64,000 bases of DNA from Microglena sp. YARC (lineage: Eukaryota > Chlorophyta > Chlorophyceae > Chlamydomonadales > Chlamydomonadaceae), in NCBI GenBank assembly GCA_022414725.1, contig CM039462.1, positions 46,751,241-46,815,240 of the forward strand, in the 5' to 3' direction. The position numbers and the translations under genes are program-made. Positions 44,041-62,000 of the stretch are shown piece after piece (position 1 is the first letter of the stretch; the number at the start of each line of letters is the position of its first letter). The notes under the pieces were generated by a model. It searched no databases. It was not told where the DNA came from and worked only from the letters and a program-made list of their open reading frames with translations.

Positions 44041-47000
44041 ACTAAAATATAAATGATAACTTTACACAACTAGACGTATAATAATAAGTAGGACATGTAC
44101 TATTAGAACTTCTACCCTTTGACTTTGGACCTCTAACACACGATGGAGGAGCTGGCATCAAATACTAAAATATAAATGATAACTTTACACAACTAGACGT
44201 ATAATAATAAGTAGGACATGTACTATTAGAACTTCTACCCTTTGACTTTGGACCTCTAACACACGATGGAGGAGCTGGCATCAAATACTAAAATATAAAT
44301 GATAACTTTACACAACTAGACGTATAATAATAAGTAGGACATGTACTATTAGAACTTCTACCCTTTGACTTTGGACCTCTAACACACGATGGAGGAGCTG
44401 GCATCAAATACTAAAATATAAATGATAACTTTACACAACTAGACGTATAATAATAAGTAGGACATGTACTATTAGAACTTCTACCCTTTGACTTTGGACC
44501 TCTAACACACGATGGAGGAGCTGGCATCAAATACTAAAATATAAATGATAACTTTACACAACTAGACGTATAATAATAAGTAGGACATGTACTATTAGAA
44601 CTTCTACCCTTTGACTTTGGACCTCTAACACACGATGGAGGAGCTGGCATCAAATACTAAAATATAAATGATAACTTTACACAACTAGACGTATAATAAT
44701 AAGTAGGACATGTACTATTAGAACTTCTACCCTTTGACTTTGGACCTCTAACACACGATGGAGGAGCTGGCATCAAATACTAAAATATAAATGATAACTT
44801 TACACAACTAGACGTATAATAATAAGTAGGACATGTACTATTAGAACTTCTACCCTTTGACTTTGGACCTCTAACACACGATGGAGGAGCTGGCATCAAA
44901 TACTAAAATATAAATGATAACTTTACACAACTAGACGTATAATAATAAGTAGGACATGTACTATTAGAACTTCTACCCTTTGACTTTGGACCTCTAACAC
45001 ACGATGGAGGAGCTGGCATCAAATACTAAAATATAAATGATAACTTTACACAACTAGACGTATAATAATAAGTAGGACATGTACTATTAGAACTTCTACC
45101 CTTTGACTTTGGACCTCTAACACACGATGGAGGAGCTGGCATCAAATACTAAAATATAAATGATAACTTTACACAACTAGACGTATAATAATAAGTAGGA
45201 CATGTACTATTAGAACTTCTACCCTTTGACTTTGGACCTCTAACACACGATGGAGGAGCTGGCATCAAATACTAAAATATAAATGATAACTTTACACAAC
45301 TAGACGTATAATAATAAGTAGGACATGTACTATTAGAACTTCTACCCTTTGACTTTGGACCTCTAACACACGATGGAGGAGCTGGCATCAAATACTAAAA
45401 TATAAATGATAACTTTACACAACTAGACGTATAATAATAAGTAGGACATGTACTATTAGAACTTCTACCCTTTGACTTTGGACCTCTAACACACGATGGA
45501 GGAGCTGGCATCAAATACTAAAATATAAATGATAACTTTACACAACTAGACGTATAATAATAAGTAGGACATGTACTATTAGAACTTCTACCCTTTGACT
45601 TTGGACCTCTAACACACGATGGAGGAGCTGGCATCAAATACTAAAATATAAATGATAACTTTACACAACTAGACGTATAATAATAAGTAGGACATGTACT
45701 ATTAGAACTTCTACCCTTTGACTTTGGACCTCTAACACACGATGGAGGAGCTGGCATCAAATACTAAAATATAAATGATAACTTTACACAACTAGACGTA
45801 TAATAATAAGTAGGACATGTACTATTAGAACTTCTACCCTTTGACTTTGGACCTCTAACACACGATGGAGGAGCTGGCATCAAATACTAAAATATAAATG
45901 ATAACTTTACACAACTAGACGTATAATAATAAGTAGGACATGTACTATTAGAACTTCTACCCTTTGACTTTGGACCTCTAACACACGATGGAGGAGCTGG
46001 CATCAAATACTAAAATATAAATGATAACTTTACACAACTAGACGTATAATAATAAGTAGGACATGTACTATTAGAACTTCTACCCTTTGACTTTGGACCT
46101 CTAACACACGATGGAGGAGCTGGCATCAAATACTAAAATATAAATGATAACTTTACACAACTAGACGTATAATAATAAGTAGGACATGTACTATTAGAAC
46201 TTCTACCCTTTGACTTTGGACCTCTAACACACGATGGAGGAGCTGGCATCAAATACTAAAATATAAATGATAACTTTACACAACTAGACGTATAATAATA
46301 AGTAGGACATGTACTATTAGAACTTCTACCCTTTGACTTTGGACCTCTAACACACGATGGAGGAGCTGGCATCAAATACTAAAATATAAATGATAACTTT
46401 ACACAACTAGACGTATAATAATAAGTAGGACATGTACTATTAGAACTTCTACCCTTTGACTTTGGACCTCTAACACACGATGGAGGAGCTGGCATCAAAT
46501 ACTAAAATATAAATGATAACTTTACACAACTAGACGTATAATAATAAGTAGGACATGTACTATTAGAACTTCTACCCTTTGACTTTGGACCTCTAACACA
46601 CGATGGAGGAGCTGGCATCAAAATACTAAAATATAAATGATAACTTTACACAACTAGACGTATAATAATAAGTAGGACATGTACTATTAGAACTTCTACC
46701 CTTTGACTTTGGACCTCTAACACACGATGGAGGAGCTGGCATCAAATACTAAAATATAAATGATAACTTTACACAACTAGACGTATAATAATAAGTAGGA
46801 CATGTACTATTAGAACTTCTACCCTTTGACTTTGGACCTCTAACACACGATGGAGGAGCTGGCATCAAATACTAAAATATAAATGATAACTTTACACAAC
46901 TAGACGTATAATAATAAGTAGGACATGTACTATTAGAACTTCTACCCTTTGACTTTGGACCTCTAACACACGATGGAGGAGCTGGCATCAAATACTAAAA

Positions 47001-50000
47001 TATAAATGATAACTTTACACAACTAGACGTATAATAATAAGTAGGACATGTACTATTAGAACTTCTACCCTTTGACTTTGGACCTCTAACACACGATGGA
47101 GGAGCTGGCATCAAATACTAAAATATAAATGATAACTTTACACAACTAGACGTATAATAATAAGTAGGACATGTACTATTAGAACTTCTACCCTTTGACT
47201 TTGGACCTCTAACACACGATGGAGGAGCTGGCATCAAATACTAAAATATAAATGATAACTTTACACAACTAGACGTATAATAATAAGTAGGACATGTACT
47301 ATTAGAACTTCTACCCTTTGACTTTGGACCTCTAACACACGATGGAGGAGCTGGCATCAAATACTAAAATATAAATGATAACTTTACACAACTAGACGTA
47401 TAATAATAAGTAGGACATGTACTATTAGAACTTCTACCCTTTGACTTTGGACCTCTAACACACGATGGAGGAGCTGGCATCAAATACTAAAATATAAATG
47501 ATAACTTTACACAACTAGACGTATAATAATAAGTAGGACATGTACTATTAGAACTTCTACCCTTTGACTTTGGACCTCTAACACACGATGGAGGAGCTGG
47601 CATCAAATACTAAAATATAAATGATAACTTTACACAACTAGACGTATAATAATAAGTAGGACATGTACTATTAGAACTTCTACCCTTTGACTTTGGACCT
47701 CTAACACACGATGGAGGAGCTGGCATCAAATACTAAAATATAAATGATAACTTTACACAACTAGACGTATAATAATAAGTAGGACATGTACTATTAGAAC
47801 TTCTACCCTTTGACTTTGGACCTCTAACACACGATGGAGGAGCTGGCATCAAATACTAAAATATAAATGATAACTTTACACAACTAGACGTATAATAATA
47901 AGTAGGACATGTACTATTAGAACTTCTACCCTTTGACTTTGGACCTCTAACACACGATGGAGGAGCTGGCATCAAATACTAAAATATAAATGATAACTTT
48001 ACACAACTAGACGTATAATAATAAGTAGGACATGTACTATTAGAACTTCTACCCTTTGACTTTGGACCTCTAACACACGATGGAGGAGCTGGCATCAAAT
48101 ACTAAAATATAAATGATAACTTTACACAACTAGACGTATAATAATAAGTAGGACATGTACTATTAGAACTTCTACCCTTTGACTTTGGACCTCTAACACA
48201 CGATGGAGGAGCTGGCATCAAATACTAAAATATAAATGATAACTTTACACAACTAGACGTATAATAATAAGTAGGACATGTACTATTAGAACTTCTACCC
48301 TTTGACTTTGGACCTCTAACACACGATGGAGGAGCTGGCATCAAATACTAAAATATAAATGATAACTTTACACAACTAGACGTATAATAATAAGTAGGAC
48401 ATGTACTATTAGAACTTCTACCCTTTGACTTTGGACCTCTAACACACGATGGAGGAGCTGGCATCAAATACTAAAATATAAATGATAACTTTACACAACT
48501 AGACGTATAATAATAAGTAGGACATGTACTATTAGAACTTCTACCCTTTGACTTTGGACCTCTAACACACGATGGAGGAGCTGGCATCAAATACTAAAAT
48601 ATAAATGATAACTTTACACAACTAGACGTATAATAATAAGTAGGACATGTACTATTAGAACTTCTACCCTTTGACTTTGGACCTCTAACACACGATGGAG
48701 GAGCTGGCATCAAATACTAAAATATAAATGATAACTTTACACAACTAGACGTATAATAATAAGTAGGACATGTACTATTAGAACTTCTACCCTTTGACTT
48801 TGGACCTCTAACACACGATGGAGGAGCTGGCATCAAATACTAAAATATAAATGATAACTTTACACAACTAGACGTATAATAATAAGTAGGACATGTACTA
48901 TTAGAACTTCTACCCTTTGACTTTGGACCTCTAACACACGATGGAGGAGCTGGCATCAAATACTAAAATATAAATGATAACTTTACACAACTAGACGTAT
49001 AATAATAAGTAGGACATGTACTATTAGAACTTCTACCCTTTGACTTTGGACCTCTAACACACGATGGAGGAGCTGGCATCAAATACTAAAATATAAATGA
49101 TAACTTTACACAACTAGACGTATAATAATAAGTAGGACATGTACTATTAGAACTTCTACCCTTTGACTTTGGACCTCTAACACACGATGGAGGAGCTGGC
49201 ATCAAATACTAAAATATAAATGATAACTTTACACAACTAGACGTATAATAATAAGTAGGACATGTACTATTAGAACTTCTACCCTTTGACTTTGGACCTC
49301 TAACACACGATGGAGGAGCTGGCATCAAATACTAAAATATAAATGATAACTTTACACAACTAGACGTATAATAATAAGTAGGACATGTACTATTAGAACT
49401 TCTACCCTTTGACTTTGGACCTCTAACACACGATGGAGGAGCTGGCATCAAATACTAAAATATAAATGATAACTTTACACAACTAGACGTATAATAATAA
49501 GTAGGACATGTACTATTAGAACTTCTACCCTTTGACTTTGGACCTCTAACACACGATGGAGGAGCTGGCATCAAATACTAAAATATAAATGATAACTTTA
49601 CACAACTAGACGTATAATAATAAGTAGGACATGTACTATTAGAACTTCTACCCTTTGACTTTGGACCTCTAACACACGATGGAGGAGCTGGCATCAAATA
49701 CTAAAATATAAATGATAACTTTACACAACTAGACGTATAATAATAAGTAGGACATGTACTATTAGAACTTCTACCCTTTGACTTTGGACCTCTAACACAC
49801 GATGGAGGAGCTGGCATCAAATACTAAAATATAAATGATAACTTTACACAACTAGACGTATAATAATAAGTAGGACATGTACTATTAGAACTTCTACCCT
49901 TTGACTTTGGACCTCTAACACACGATGGAGGAGCTGGCATCAAATACTAAAATATAAATGATAACTTTACACAACTAGACGTATAATAATAAGTAGGACA

Positions 50001-53000
50001 TGTACTATTAGAACTTCTACCCTTTGACTTTGGACCTCTAACACACGATGGAGGAGCTGGCATCAAATACTAAAATATAAATGATAACTTTACACAACTA
50101 GACGTATAATAATAAGTAGGACATGTACTATTAGAACTTCTACCCTTTGACTTTGGACCTCTAACACACGATGGAGGAGCTGGCATCAAATACTAAAATA
50201 TAAATGATAACTTTACACAACTAGACGTATAATAATAAGTAGGACATGTACTATTAGAACTTCTACCCTTTGACTTTGGACCTCTAACACACGATGGAGG
50301 AGCTGGCATCAAATACTAAAATATAAATGATAACTTTACACAACTAGACGTATAATAATAAGTAGGACATGTACTATTAGAACTTCTACCCTTTGACTTT
50401 GGACCTCTAACACACGATGGAGGAGCTGGCATCAAATACTAAAATATAAATGATAACTTTACACAACTAGACGTATAATAATAAGTAGGACATGTACTAT
50501 TAGAACTTCTACCCTTTGACTTTGGACCTCTAACACACGATGGAGGAGCTGGCATCAAATACTAAAATATAAATGATAACTTTACACAACTAGACGTATA
50601 ATAATAAGTAGGACATGTACTATTAGAACTTCTACCCTTTGACTTTGGACCTCTAACACACGATGGAGGAGCTGGCATCAAATACTAAAATATAAATGAT
50701 AACTTTACACAACTAGACGTATAATAATAAGTAGGACATGTACTATTAGAACTTCTACCCTTTGACTTTGGACCTCTAACACACGATGGAGGAGCTGGCA
50801 TCAAATACTAAAATATAAATGATAACTTTACACAACTAGACGTATAATAATAAGTAGGACATGTACTATTAGAACTTCTACCCTTTGACTTTGGACCTCT
50901 AACACACGATGGAGGAGCTGGCATCAAATACTAAAATATAAATGATAACTTTACACAACTAGACGTATAATAATAAGTAGGACATGTACTATTAGAACTT
51001 CTACCCTTTGACTTTGGACCTCTAACACACGATGGAGGAGCTGGCATCAAATACTAAAATATAAATGATAACTTTACACAACTAGACGTATAATAATAAG
51101 TAGGACATGTACTATTAGAACTTCTACCCTTTGACTTTGGACCTCTAACACACGATGGAGGAGCTGGCATCAAATACTAAAATATAAATGATAACTTTAC
51201 ACAACTAGACGTATAATAATAAGTAGGACATGTACTATTAGAACTTCTACCCTTTGACTTTGGACCTCTAACACACGATGGAGGAGCTGGCATCAAATAC
51301 TAAAATATAAATGATAACTTTACACAACTAGACGTATAATAATAAGTAGGACATGTACTATTAGAACTTCTACCCTTTGACTTTGGACCTCTAACACACG
51401 ATGGAGGAGCTGGCATCAAATACTAAAATATAAATGATAACTTTACACAACTAGACGTATAATAATAAGTAGGACATGTACTATTAGAACTTCTACCCTT
51501 TGACTTTGGACCTCTAACACACGATGGAGGAGCTGGCATCAAATACTAAAATATAAATGATAACTTTACACAACTAGACGTATAATAATAAGTAGGACAT
51601 GTACTATTAGAACTTCTACCCTTTGACTTTGGACCTCTAACACACGATGGAGGAGCTGGCATCAAATACTAAAATATAAATGATAACTTTACACAACTAG
51701 ACGTATAATAATAAGTAGGACATGTACTATTAGAACTTCTACCCTTTGACTTTGGACCTCTAACACACGATGGAGGAGCTGGCATCAAATACTAAAATAT
51801 AAATGATAACTTTACACAACTAGACGTATAATAATAAGTAGGACATGTACTATTAGAACTTCTACCCTTTGACTTTGGACCTCTAACACACGATGGAGGA
51901 GCTGGCATCAAATACTAAAATATAAATGATAACTTTACACAACTAGACGTATAATAATAAGTAGGACATGTACTATTAGAACTTCTACCCTTTGACTTTG
52001 GACCTCTAACACACGATGGAGGAGCTGGCATCAAATACTAAAATATAAATGATAACTTTACACAACTAGACGTATAATAATAAGTAGGACATGTACTATT
52101 AGAACTTCTACCCTTTGACTTTGGACCTCTAACACACGATGGAGGAGCTGGCATCAAATACTAAAATATAAATGATAACTTTACACAACTAGACGTATAA
52201 TAATAAGTAGGACATGTACTATTAGAACTTCTACCCTTTGACTTTGGACCTCTAACACACGATGGAGGAGCTGGCATCAAATACTAAAATATAAATGATA
52301 ACTTTACACAACTAGACGTATAATAATAAGTAGGACATGTACTATTAGAACTTCTACCCTTTGACTTTGGACCTCTAACACACGATGGAGGAGCTGGCAT
52401 CAAATACTAAAATATAAATGATAACTTTACACAACTAGACGTATAATAATAAGTAGGACATGTACTATTAGAACTTCTACCCTTTGACTTTGGACCTCTA
52501 ACACACGATGGAGGAGCTGGCATCAAAATACTAAAATATAAATGATAACTTTACACAACTAGACGTATAATAATAAGTAGGACATGTACTATTAGAACTT
52601 CTACCCTTTGACTTTGGACCTCTAACACACGATGGAGGAGCTGGCATCAAATACTAAAATATAAATGATAACTTTACACAACTAGACGTATAATAATAAG
52701 TAGGACATGTACTATTAGAACTTCTACCCTTTGACTTTGGACCTCTAACACACGATGGAGGAGCTGGCATCAAATACTAAAATATAAATGATAACTTTAC
52801 ACAACTAGACGTATAATAATAAGTAGGACATGTACTATTAGAACTTCTACCCTTTGACTTTGGACCTCTAACACACGATGGAGGAGCTGGCATCAAATAC
52901 TAAAATATAAATGATAACTTTACACAACTAGACGTATAATAATAAGTAGGACATGTACTATTAGAACTTCTACCCTTTGACTTTGGACCTCTAACACACG

Positions 53001-56000
53001 ATGGAGGAGCTGGCATCAAATACTAAAATATAAATGATAACTTTACACAACTAGACGTATAATAATAAGTAGGACATGTACTATTAGAACTTCTACCCTT
53101 TGACTTTGGACCTCTAACACACGATGGAGGAGCTGGCATCAAATACTAAAATATAAATGATAACTTTACACAACTAGACGTATAATAATAAGTAGGACAT
53201 GTACTATTAGAACTTCTACCCTTTGACTTTGGACCTCTAACACACGATGGAGGAGCTGGCATCAAATACTAAAATATAAATGATAACTTTACACAACTAG
53301 ACGTATAATAATAAGTAGGACATGTACTATTAGAACTTCTACCCTTTGACTTTGGACCTCTAACACACGATGGAGGAGCTGGCATCAAATACTAAAATAT
53401 AAATGATAACTTTACACAACTAGACGTATAATAATAAGTAGGACATGTACTATTAGAACTTCTACCCTTTGACTTTGGACCTCTAACACACGATGGAGGA
53501 GCTGGCATCAAATACTAAAATATAAATGATAACTTTACACAACTAGACGTATAATAATAAGTAGGACATGTACTATTAGAACTTCTACCCTTTGACTTTG
53601 GACCTCTAACACACGATGGAGGAGCTGGCATCAAATACTAAAATATAAATGATAACTTTACACAACTAGACGTATAATAATAAGTAGGACATGTACTATT
53701 AGAACTTCTACCCTTTGACTTTGGACCTCTAACACACGATGGAGGAGCTGGCATCAAATACTAAAATATAAATGATAACTTTACACAACTAGACGTATAA
53801 TAATAAGTAGGACATGTACTATTAGAACTTCTACCCTTTGACTTTGGACCTCTAACACACGATGGAGGAGCTGGCATCAAATACTAAAATATAAATGATA
53901 ACTTTACACAACTAGACGTATAATAATAAGTAGGACATGTACTATTAGAACTTCTACCCTTTGACTTTGGACCTCTAACACACGATGGAGGAGCTGGCAT
54001 CAAATACTAAAATATAAATGATAACTTTACACAACTAGACGTATAATAATAAGTAGGACATGTACTATTAGAACTTCTACCCTTTGACTTTGGACCTCTA
54101 ACACACGATGGAGGAGCTGGCATCAAATACTAAAATATAAATGATAACTTTACACAACTAGACGTATAATAATAAGTAGGACATGTACTATTAGAACTTC
54201 TACCCTTTGACTTTGGACCTCTAACACACGATGGAGGAGCTGGCATCAAATACTAAAATATAAATGATAACTTTACACAACTAGACGTATAATAATAAGT
54301 AGGACATGTACTATTAGAACTTCTACCCTTTGACTTTGGACCTCTAACACACGATGGAGGAGCTGGCATCAAATACTAAAATATAAATGATAACTTTACA
54401 CAACTAGACGTATAATAATAAGTAGGACATGTACTATTAGAACTTCTACCCTTTGACTTTGGACCTCTAACACACGATGGAGGAGCTGGCATCAAATACT
54501 AAAATATAAATGATAACTTTACACAACTAGACGTATAATAATAAGTAGGACATGTACTATTAGAACTTCTACCCTTTGACTTTGGACCTCTAACACACGA
54601 TGGAGGAGCTGGCATCAAATACTAAAATATAAATGATAACTTTACACAACTAGACGTATAATAATAAGTAGGACATGTACTATTAGAACTTCTACCCTTT
54701 GACTTTGGACCTCTAACACACGATGGAGGAGCTGGCATCAAATACTAAAATATAAATGATAACTTTACACAACTAGACGTATAATAATAAGTAGGACATG
54801 TACTATTAGAACTTCTACCCTTTGACTTTGGACCTCTAACACACGATGGAGGAGCTGGCATCAAATACTAAAATATAAATGATAACTTTACACAACTAGA
54901 CGTATAATAATAAGTAGGACATGTACTATTAGAACTTCTACCCTTTGACTTTGGACCTCTAACACACGATGGAGGAGCTGGCATCAAATACTAAAATATA
55001 AATGATAACTTTACACAACTAGACGTATAATAATAAGTAGGACATGTACTATTAGAACTTCTACCCTTTGACTTTGGACCTCTAACACACGATGGAGGAG
55101 CTGGCATCAAATACTAAAATATAAATGATAACTTTACACAACTAGACGTATAATAATAAGTAGGACATGTACTATTAGAACTTCTACCCTTTGACTTTGG
55201 ACCTCTAACACACGATGGAGGAGCTGGCATCAAATACTAAAATATAAATGATAACTTTACACAACTAGACGTATAATAATAAGTAGGACATGTACTATTA
55301 GAACTTCTACCCTTTGACTTTGGACCTCTAACACACGATGGAGGAGCTGGCATCAAATACTAAAATATAAATGATAACTTTACACAACTAGACGTATAAT
55401 AATAAGTAGGACATGTACTATTAGAACTTCTACCCTTTGACTTTGGACCTCTAACACACGATGGAGGAGCTGGCATCAAATACTAAAATATAAATGATAA
55501 CTTTACACAACTAGACGTATAATAATAAGTAGGACATGTACTATTAGAACTTCTACCCTTTGACTTTGGACCTCTAACACACGATGGAGGAGCTGGCATC
55601 AAATACTAAAATATAAATGATAACTTTACACAACTAGACGTATAATAATAAGTAGGACATGTACTATTAGAACTTCTACCCTTTGACTTTGGACCTCTAA
55701 CACACGATGGAGGAGCTGGCATCAAATACTAAAATATAAATGATAACTTTACACAACTAGACGTATAATAATAAGTAGGACATGTACTATTAGAACTTCT
55801 ACCCTTTGACTTTGGACCTCTAACACACGATGGAGGAGCTGGCATCAAATACTAAAATATAAATGATAACTTTACACAACTAGACGTATAATAATAAGTA
55901 GGACATGTACTATTAGAACTTCTACCCTTTGACTTTGGACCTCTAACACACGATGGAGGAGCTGGCATCAAATACTAAAATATAAATGATAACTTTACAC

Positions 56001-59000
56001 AACTAGACGTATAATAATAAGTAGGACATGTACTATTAGAACTTCTACCCTTTGACTTTGGACCTCTAACACACGATGGAGGAGCTGGCATCAAATACTA
56101 AAATATAAATGATAACTTTACACAACTAGACGTATAATAATAAGTAGGACATGTACTATTAGAACTTCTACCCTTTGACTTTGGACCTCTAACACACGAT
56201 GGAGGAGCTGGCATCAAATACTAAAATATAAATGATAACTTTACACAACTAGACGTATAATAATAAGTAGGACATGTACTATTAGAACTTCTACCCTTTG
56301 ACTTTGGACCTCTAACACACGATGGAGGAGCTGGCATCAAATACTAAAATATAAATGATAACTTTACACAACTAGACGTATAATAATAAGTAGGACATGT
56401 ACTATTAGAACTTCTACCCTTTGACTTTGGACCTCTAACACACGATGGAGGAGCTGGCATCAAATACTAAAATATAAATGATAACTTTACACAACTAGAC
56501 GTATAATAATAAGTAGGACATGTACTATTAGAACTTCTACCCTTTGACTTTGGACCTCTAACACACGATGGAGGAGCTGGCATCAAATACTAAAATATAA
56601 ATGATAACTTTACACAACTAGACGTATAATAATAAGTAGGACATGTACTATTAGAACTTCTACCCTTTGACTTTGGACCTCTAACACACGATGGAGGAGC
56701 TGGCATCAAATACTAAAATATAAATGATAACTTTACACAACTAGACGTATAATAATAAGTAGGACATGTACTATTAGAACTTCTACCCTTTGACTTTGGA
56801 CCTCTAACACACGATGGAGGAGCTGGCATCAAATACTAAAATATAAATGATAACTTTACACAACTAGACGTATAATAATAAGTAGGACATGTACTATTAG
56901 AACTTCTACCCTTTGACTTTGGACCTCTAACACACGATGGAGGAGCTGGCATCAAATACTAAAATATAAATGATAACTTTACACAACTAGACGTATAATA
57001 ATAAGTAGGACATGTACTATTAGAACTTCTACCCTTTGACTTTGGACCTCTAACACACGATGGAGGAGCTGGCATCAAATACTAAAATATAAATGATAAC
57101 TTTACACAACTAGACGTATAATAATAAGTAGGACATGTACTATTAGAACTTCTACCCTTTGACTTTGGACCTCTAACACACGATGGAGGAGCTGGCATCA
57201 AATACTAAAATATAAATGATAACTTTACACAACTAGACGTATAATAATAAGTAGGACATGTACTATTAGAACTTCTACCCTTTGACTTTGGACCTCTAAC
57301 ACACGATGGAGGAGCTGGCATCAAATACTAAAATATAAATGATAACTTTACACAACTAGACGTATAATAATAAGTAGGACATGTACTATTAGAACTTCTA
57401 CCCTTTGACTTTGGACCTCTAACACACGATGGAGGAGCTGGCATCAAATACTAAAATATAAATGATAACTTTACACAACTAGACGTATAATAATAAGTAG
57501 GACATGTACTATTAGAACTTCTACCCTTTGACTTTGGACCTCTAACACACGATGGAGGAGCTGGCATCAAATACTAAAATATAAATGATAACTTTACACA
57601 ACTAGACGTATAATAATAAGTAGGACATGTACTATTAGAACTTCTACCCTTTGACTTTGGACCTCTAACACACGATGGAGGAGCTGGCATCAAATACTAA
57701 AATATAAATGATAACTTTACACAACTAGACGTATAATAATAAGTAGGACATGTACTATTAGAACTTCTACCCTTTGACTTTGGACCTCTAACACACGATG
57801 GAGGAGCTGGCATCAAATACTAAAATATAAATGATAACTTTACACAACTAGACGTATAATAATAAGTAGGACATGTACTATTAGAACTTCTACCCTTTGA
57901 CTTTGGACCTCTAACACACGATGGAGGAGCTGGCATCAAATACTAAAATATAAATGATAACTTTACACAACTAGACGTATAATAATAAGTAGGACATGTA
58001 CTATTAGAACTTCTACCCTTTGACTTTGGACCTCTAACACACGATGGAGGAGCTGGCATCAAATACTAAAATATAAATGATAACTTTACACAACTAGACG
58101 TATAATAATAAGTAGGACATGTACTATTAGAACTTCTACCCTTTGACTTTGGACCTCTAACACACGATGGAGGAGCTGGCATCAAATACTAAAATATAAA
58201 TGATAACTTTACACAACTAGACGTATAATAATAAGTAGGACATGTACTATTAGAACTTCTACCCTTTGACTTTGGACCTCTAACACACGATGGAGGAGCT
58301 GGCATCAAATACTAAAATATAAATGATAACTTTACACAACTAGACGTATAATAATAAGTAGGACATGTACTATTAGAACTTCTACCCTTTGACTTTGGAC
58401 CTCTAACACACGATGGAGGAGCTGGCATCAAATACTAAAATATAAATGATAACTTTACACAACTAGACGTATAATAATAAGTAGGACATGTACTATTAGA
58501 ACTTCTACCCTTTGACTTTGGACCTCTAACACACGATGGAGGAGCTGGCATCAAATACTAAAATATAAATGATAACTTTACACAACTAGACGTATAATAA
58601 TAAGTAGGACATGTACTATTAGAACTTCTACCCTTTGACTTTGGACCTCTAACACACGATGGAGGAGCTGGCATCAAATACTAAAATATAAATGATAACT
58701 TTACACAACTAGACGTATAATAATAAGTAGGACATGTACTATTAGAACTTCTACCCTTTGACTTTGGACCTCTAACACACGATGGAGGAGCTGGCATCAA
58801 ATACTAAAATATAAATGATAACTTTACACAACTAGACGTATAATAATAAGTAGGACATGTACTATTAGAACTTCTACCCTTTGACTTTGGACCTCTAACA
58901 CACGATGGAGGAGCTGGCATCAAATACTAAAATATAAATGATAACTTTACACAACTAGACGTATAATAATAAGTAGGACATGTACTATTAGAACTTCTAC

Positions 59001-62000
59001 CCTTTGACTTTGGACCTCTAACACACGATGGAGGAGCTGGCATCAAATACTAAAATATAAATGATAACTTTACACAACTAGACGTATAATAATAAGTAGG
59101 ACATGTACTATTAGAACTTCTACCCTTTGACTTTGGACCTCTAACACACGATGGAGGAGCTGGCATCAAATACTAAAATATAAATGATAACTTTACACAA
59201 CTAGACGTATAATAATAAGTAGGACATGTACTATTAGAACTTCTACCCTTTGACTTTGGACCTCTAACACACGATGGAGGAGCTGGCATCAAATACTAAA
59301 ATATAAATGATAACTTTACACAACTAGACGTATAATAATAAGTAGGACATGTACTATTAGAACTTCTACCCTTTGACTTTGGACCTCTAACACACGATGG
59401 AGGAGCTGGCATCAAATACTAAAATATAAATGATAACTTTACACAACTAGACGTATAATAATAAGTAGGACATGTACTATTAGAACTTCTACCCTTTGAC
59501 TTTGGACCTCTAACACACGATGGAGGAGCTGGCATCAAATACTAAAATATAAATGATAACTTTACACAACTAGACGTATAATAATAAGTAGGACATGTAC
59601 TATTAGAACTTCTACCCTTTGACTTTGGACCTCTAACACACGATGGAGGAGCTGGCATCAAATACTAAAATATAAATGATAACTTTACACAACTAGACGT
59701 ATAATAATAAGTAGGACATGTACTATTAGAACTTCTACCCTTTGACTTTGGACCTCTAACACACGATGGAGGAGCTGGCATCAAATACTAAAATATAAAT
59801 GATAACTTTACACAACTAGACGTATAATAATAAGTAGGACATGTACTATTAGAACTTCTACCCTTTGACTTTGGACCTCTAACACACGATGGAGGAGCTG
59901 GCATCAAATACTAAAATATAAATGATAACTTTACACAACTAGACGTATAATAATAAGTAGGACATGTACTATTAGAACTTCTACCCTTTGACTTTGGACC
60001 TCTAACACACGATGGAGGAGCTGGCATCAAATACTAAAATATAAATGATAACTTTACACAACTAGACGTATAATAATAAGTAGGACATGTACTATTAGAA
60101 CTTCTACCCTTTGACTTTGGACCTCTAACACACGATGGAGGAGCTGGCATCAAATACTAAAATATAAATGATAACTTTACACAACTAGACGTATAATAAT
60201 AAGTAGGACATGTACTATTAGAACTTCTACCCTTTGACTTTGGACCTCTAACACACGATGGAGGAGCTGGCATCAAATACTAAAATATAAATGATAACTT
60301 TACACAACTAGACGTATAATAATAAGTAGGACATGTACTATTAGAACTTCTACCCTTTGACTTTGGACCTCTAACACACGATGGAGGAGCTGGCATCAAA
60401 TACTAAAATATAAATGATAACTTTACACAACTAGACGTATAATAATAAGTAGGACATGTACTATTAGAACTTCTACCCTTTGACTTTGGACCTCTAACAC
60501 ACGATGGAGGAGCTGGCATCAAATACTAAAATATAAATGATAACTTTACACAACTAGACGTATAATAATAAGTAGGACATGTACTATTAGAACTTCTACC
60601 CTTTGACTTTGGACCTCTAACACACGATGGAGGAGCTGGCATCAAATACTAAAATATAAATGATAACTTTACACAACTAGACGTATAATAATAAGTAGGA
60701 CATGTACTATTAGAACTTCTACCCTTTGACTTTGGACCTCTAACACACGATGGAGGAGCTGGCATCAAATACTAAAATATAAATGATAACTTTACACAAC
60801 TAGACGTATAATAATAAGTAGGACATGTACTATTAGAACTTCTACCCTTTGACTTTGGACCTCTAACACACGATGGAGGAGCTGGCATCAAATACTAAAA
60901 TATAAATGATAACTTTACACAACTAGACGTATAATAATAAGTAGGACATGTACTATTAGAACTTCTACCCTTTGACTTTGGACCTCTAACACACGATGGA
61001 GGAGCTGGCATCAAAATACTAAAATATAAATGATAACTTTACACAACTAGACGTATAATAATAAGTAGGACATGTACTATTAGAACTTCTACCCTTTGAC
61101 TTTGGACCTCTAACACACGATGGAGGAGCTGGCATCAAATACTAAAATATAAATGATAACTTTACACAACTAGACGTATAATAATAAGTAGGACATGTAC
61201 TATTAGAACTTCTACCCTTTGACTTTGGACCTCTAACACACGATGGAGGAGCTGGCATCAAATACTAAAATATAAATGATAACTTTACACAACTAGACGT
61301 ATAATAATAAGTAGGACATGTACTATTAGAACTTCTACCCTTTGACTTTGGACCTCTAACACACGATGGAGGAGCTGGCATCAAATACTAAAATATAAAT
61401 GATAACTTTACACAACTAGACGTATAATAATAAGTAGGACATGTACTATTAGAACTTCTACCCTTTGACTTTGGACCTCTAACACACGATGGAGGAGCTG
61501 GCATCAAATACTAAAATATAAATGATAACTTTACACAACTAGACGTATAATAATAAGTAGGACATGTACTATTAGAACTTCTACCCTTTGACTTTGGACC
61601 TCTAACACACGATGGAGGAGCTGGCATCAAATACTAAAATATAAATGATAACTTTACACAACTAGACGTATAATAATAAGTAGGACATGTACTATTAGAA
61701 CTTCTACCCTTTGACTTTGGACCTCTAACACACGATGGAGGAGCTGGCATCAAATACTAAAATATAAATGATAACTTTACACAACTAGACGTATAATAAT
61801 AAGTAGGACATGTACTATTAGAACTTCTACCCTTTGACTTTGGACCTCTAACACACGATGGAGGAGCTGGCATCAAATACTAAAATATAAATGATAACTT
61901 TACACAACTAGACGTATAATAATAAGTAGGACATGTACTATTAGAACTTCTACCCTTTGACTTTGGACCTCTAACACACGATGGAGGAGCTGGCATCAAA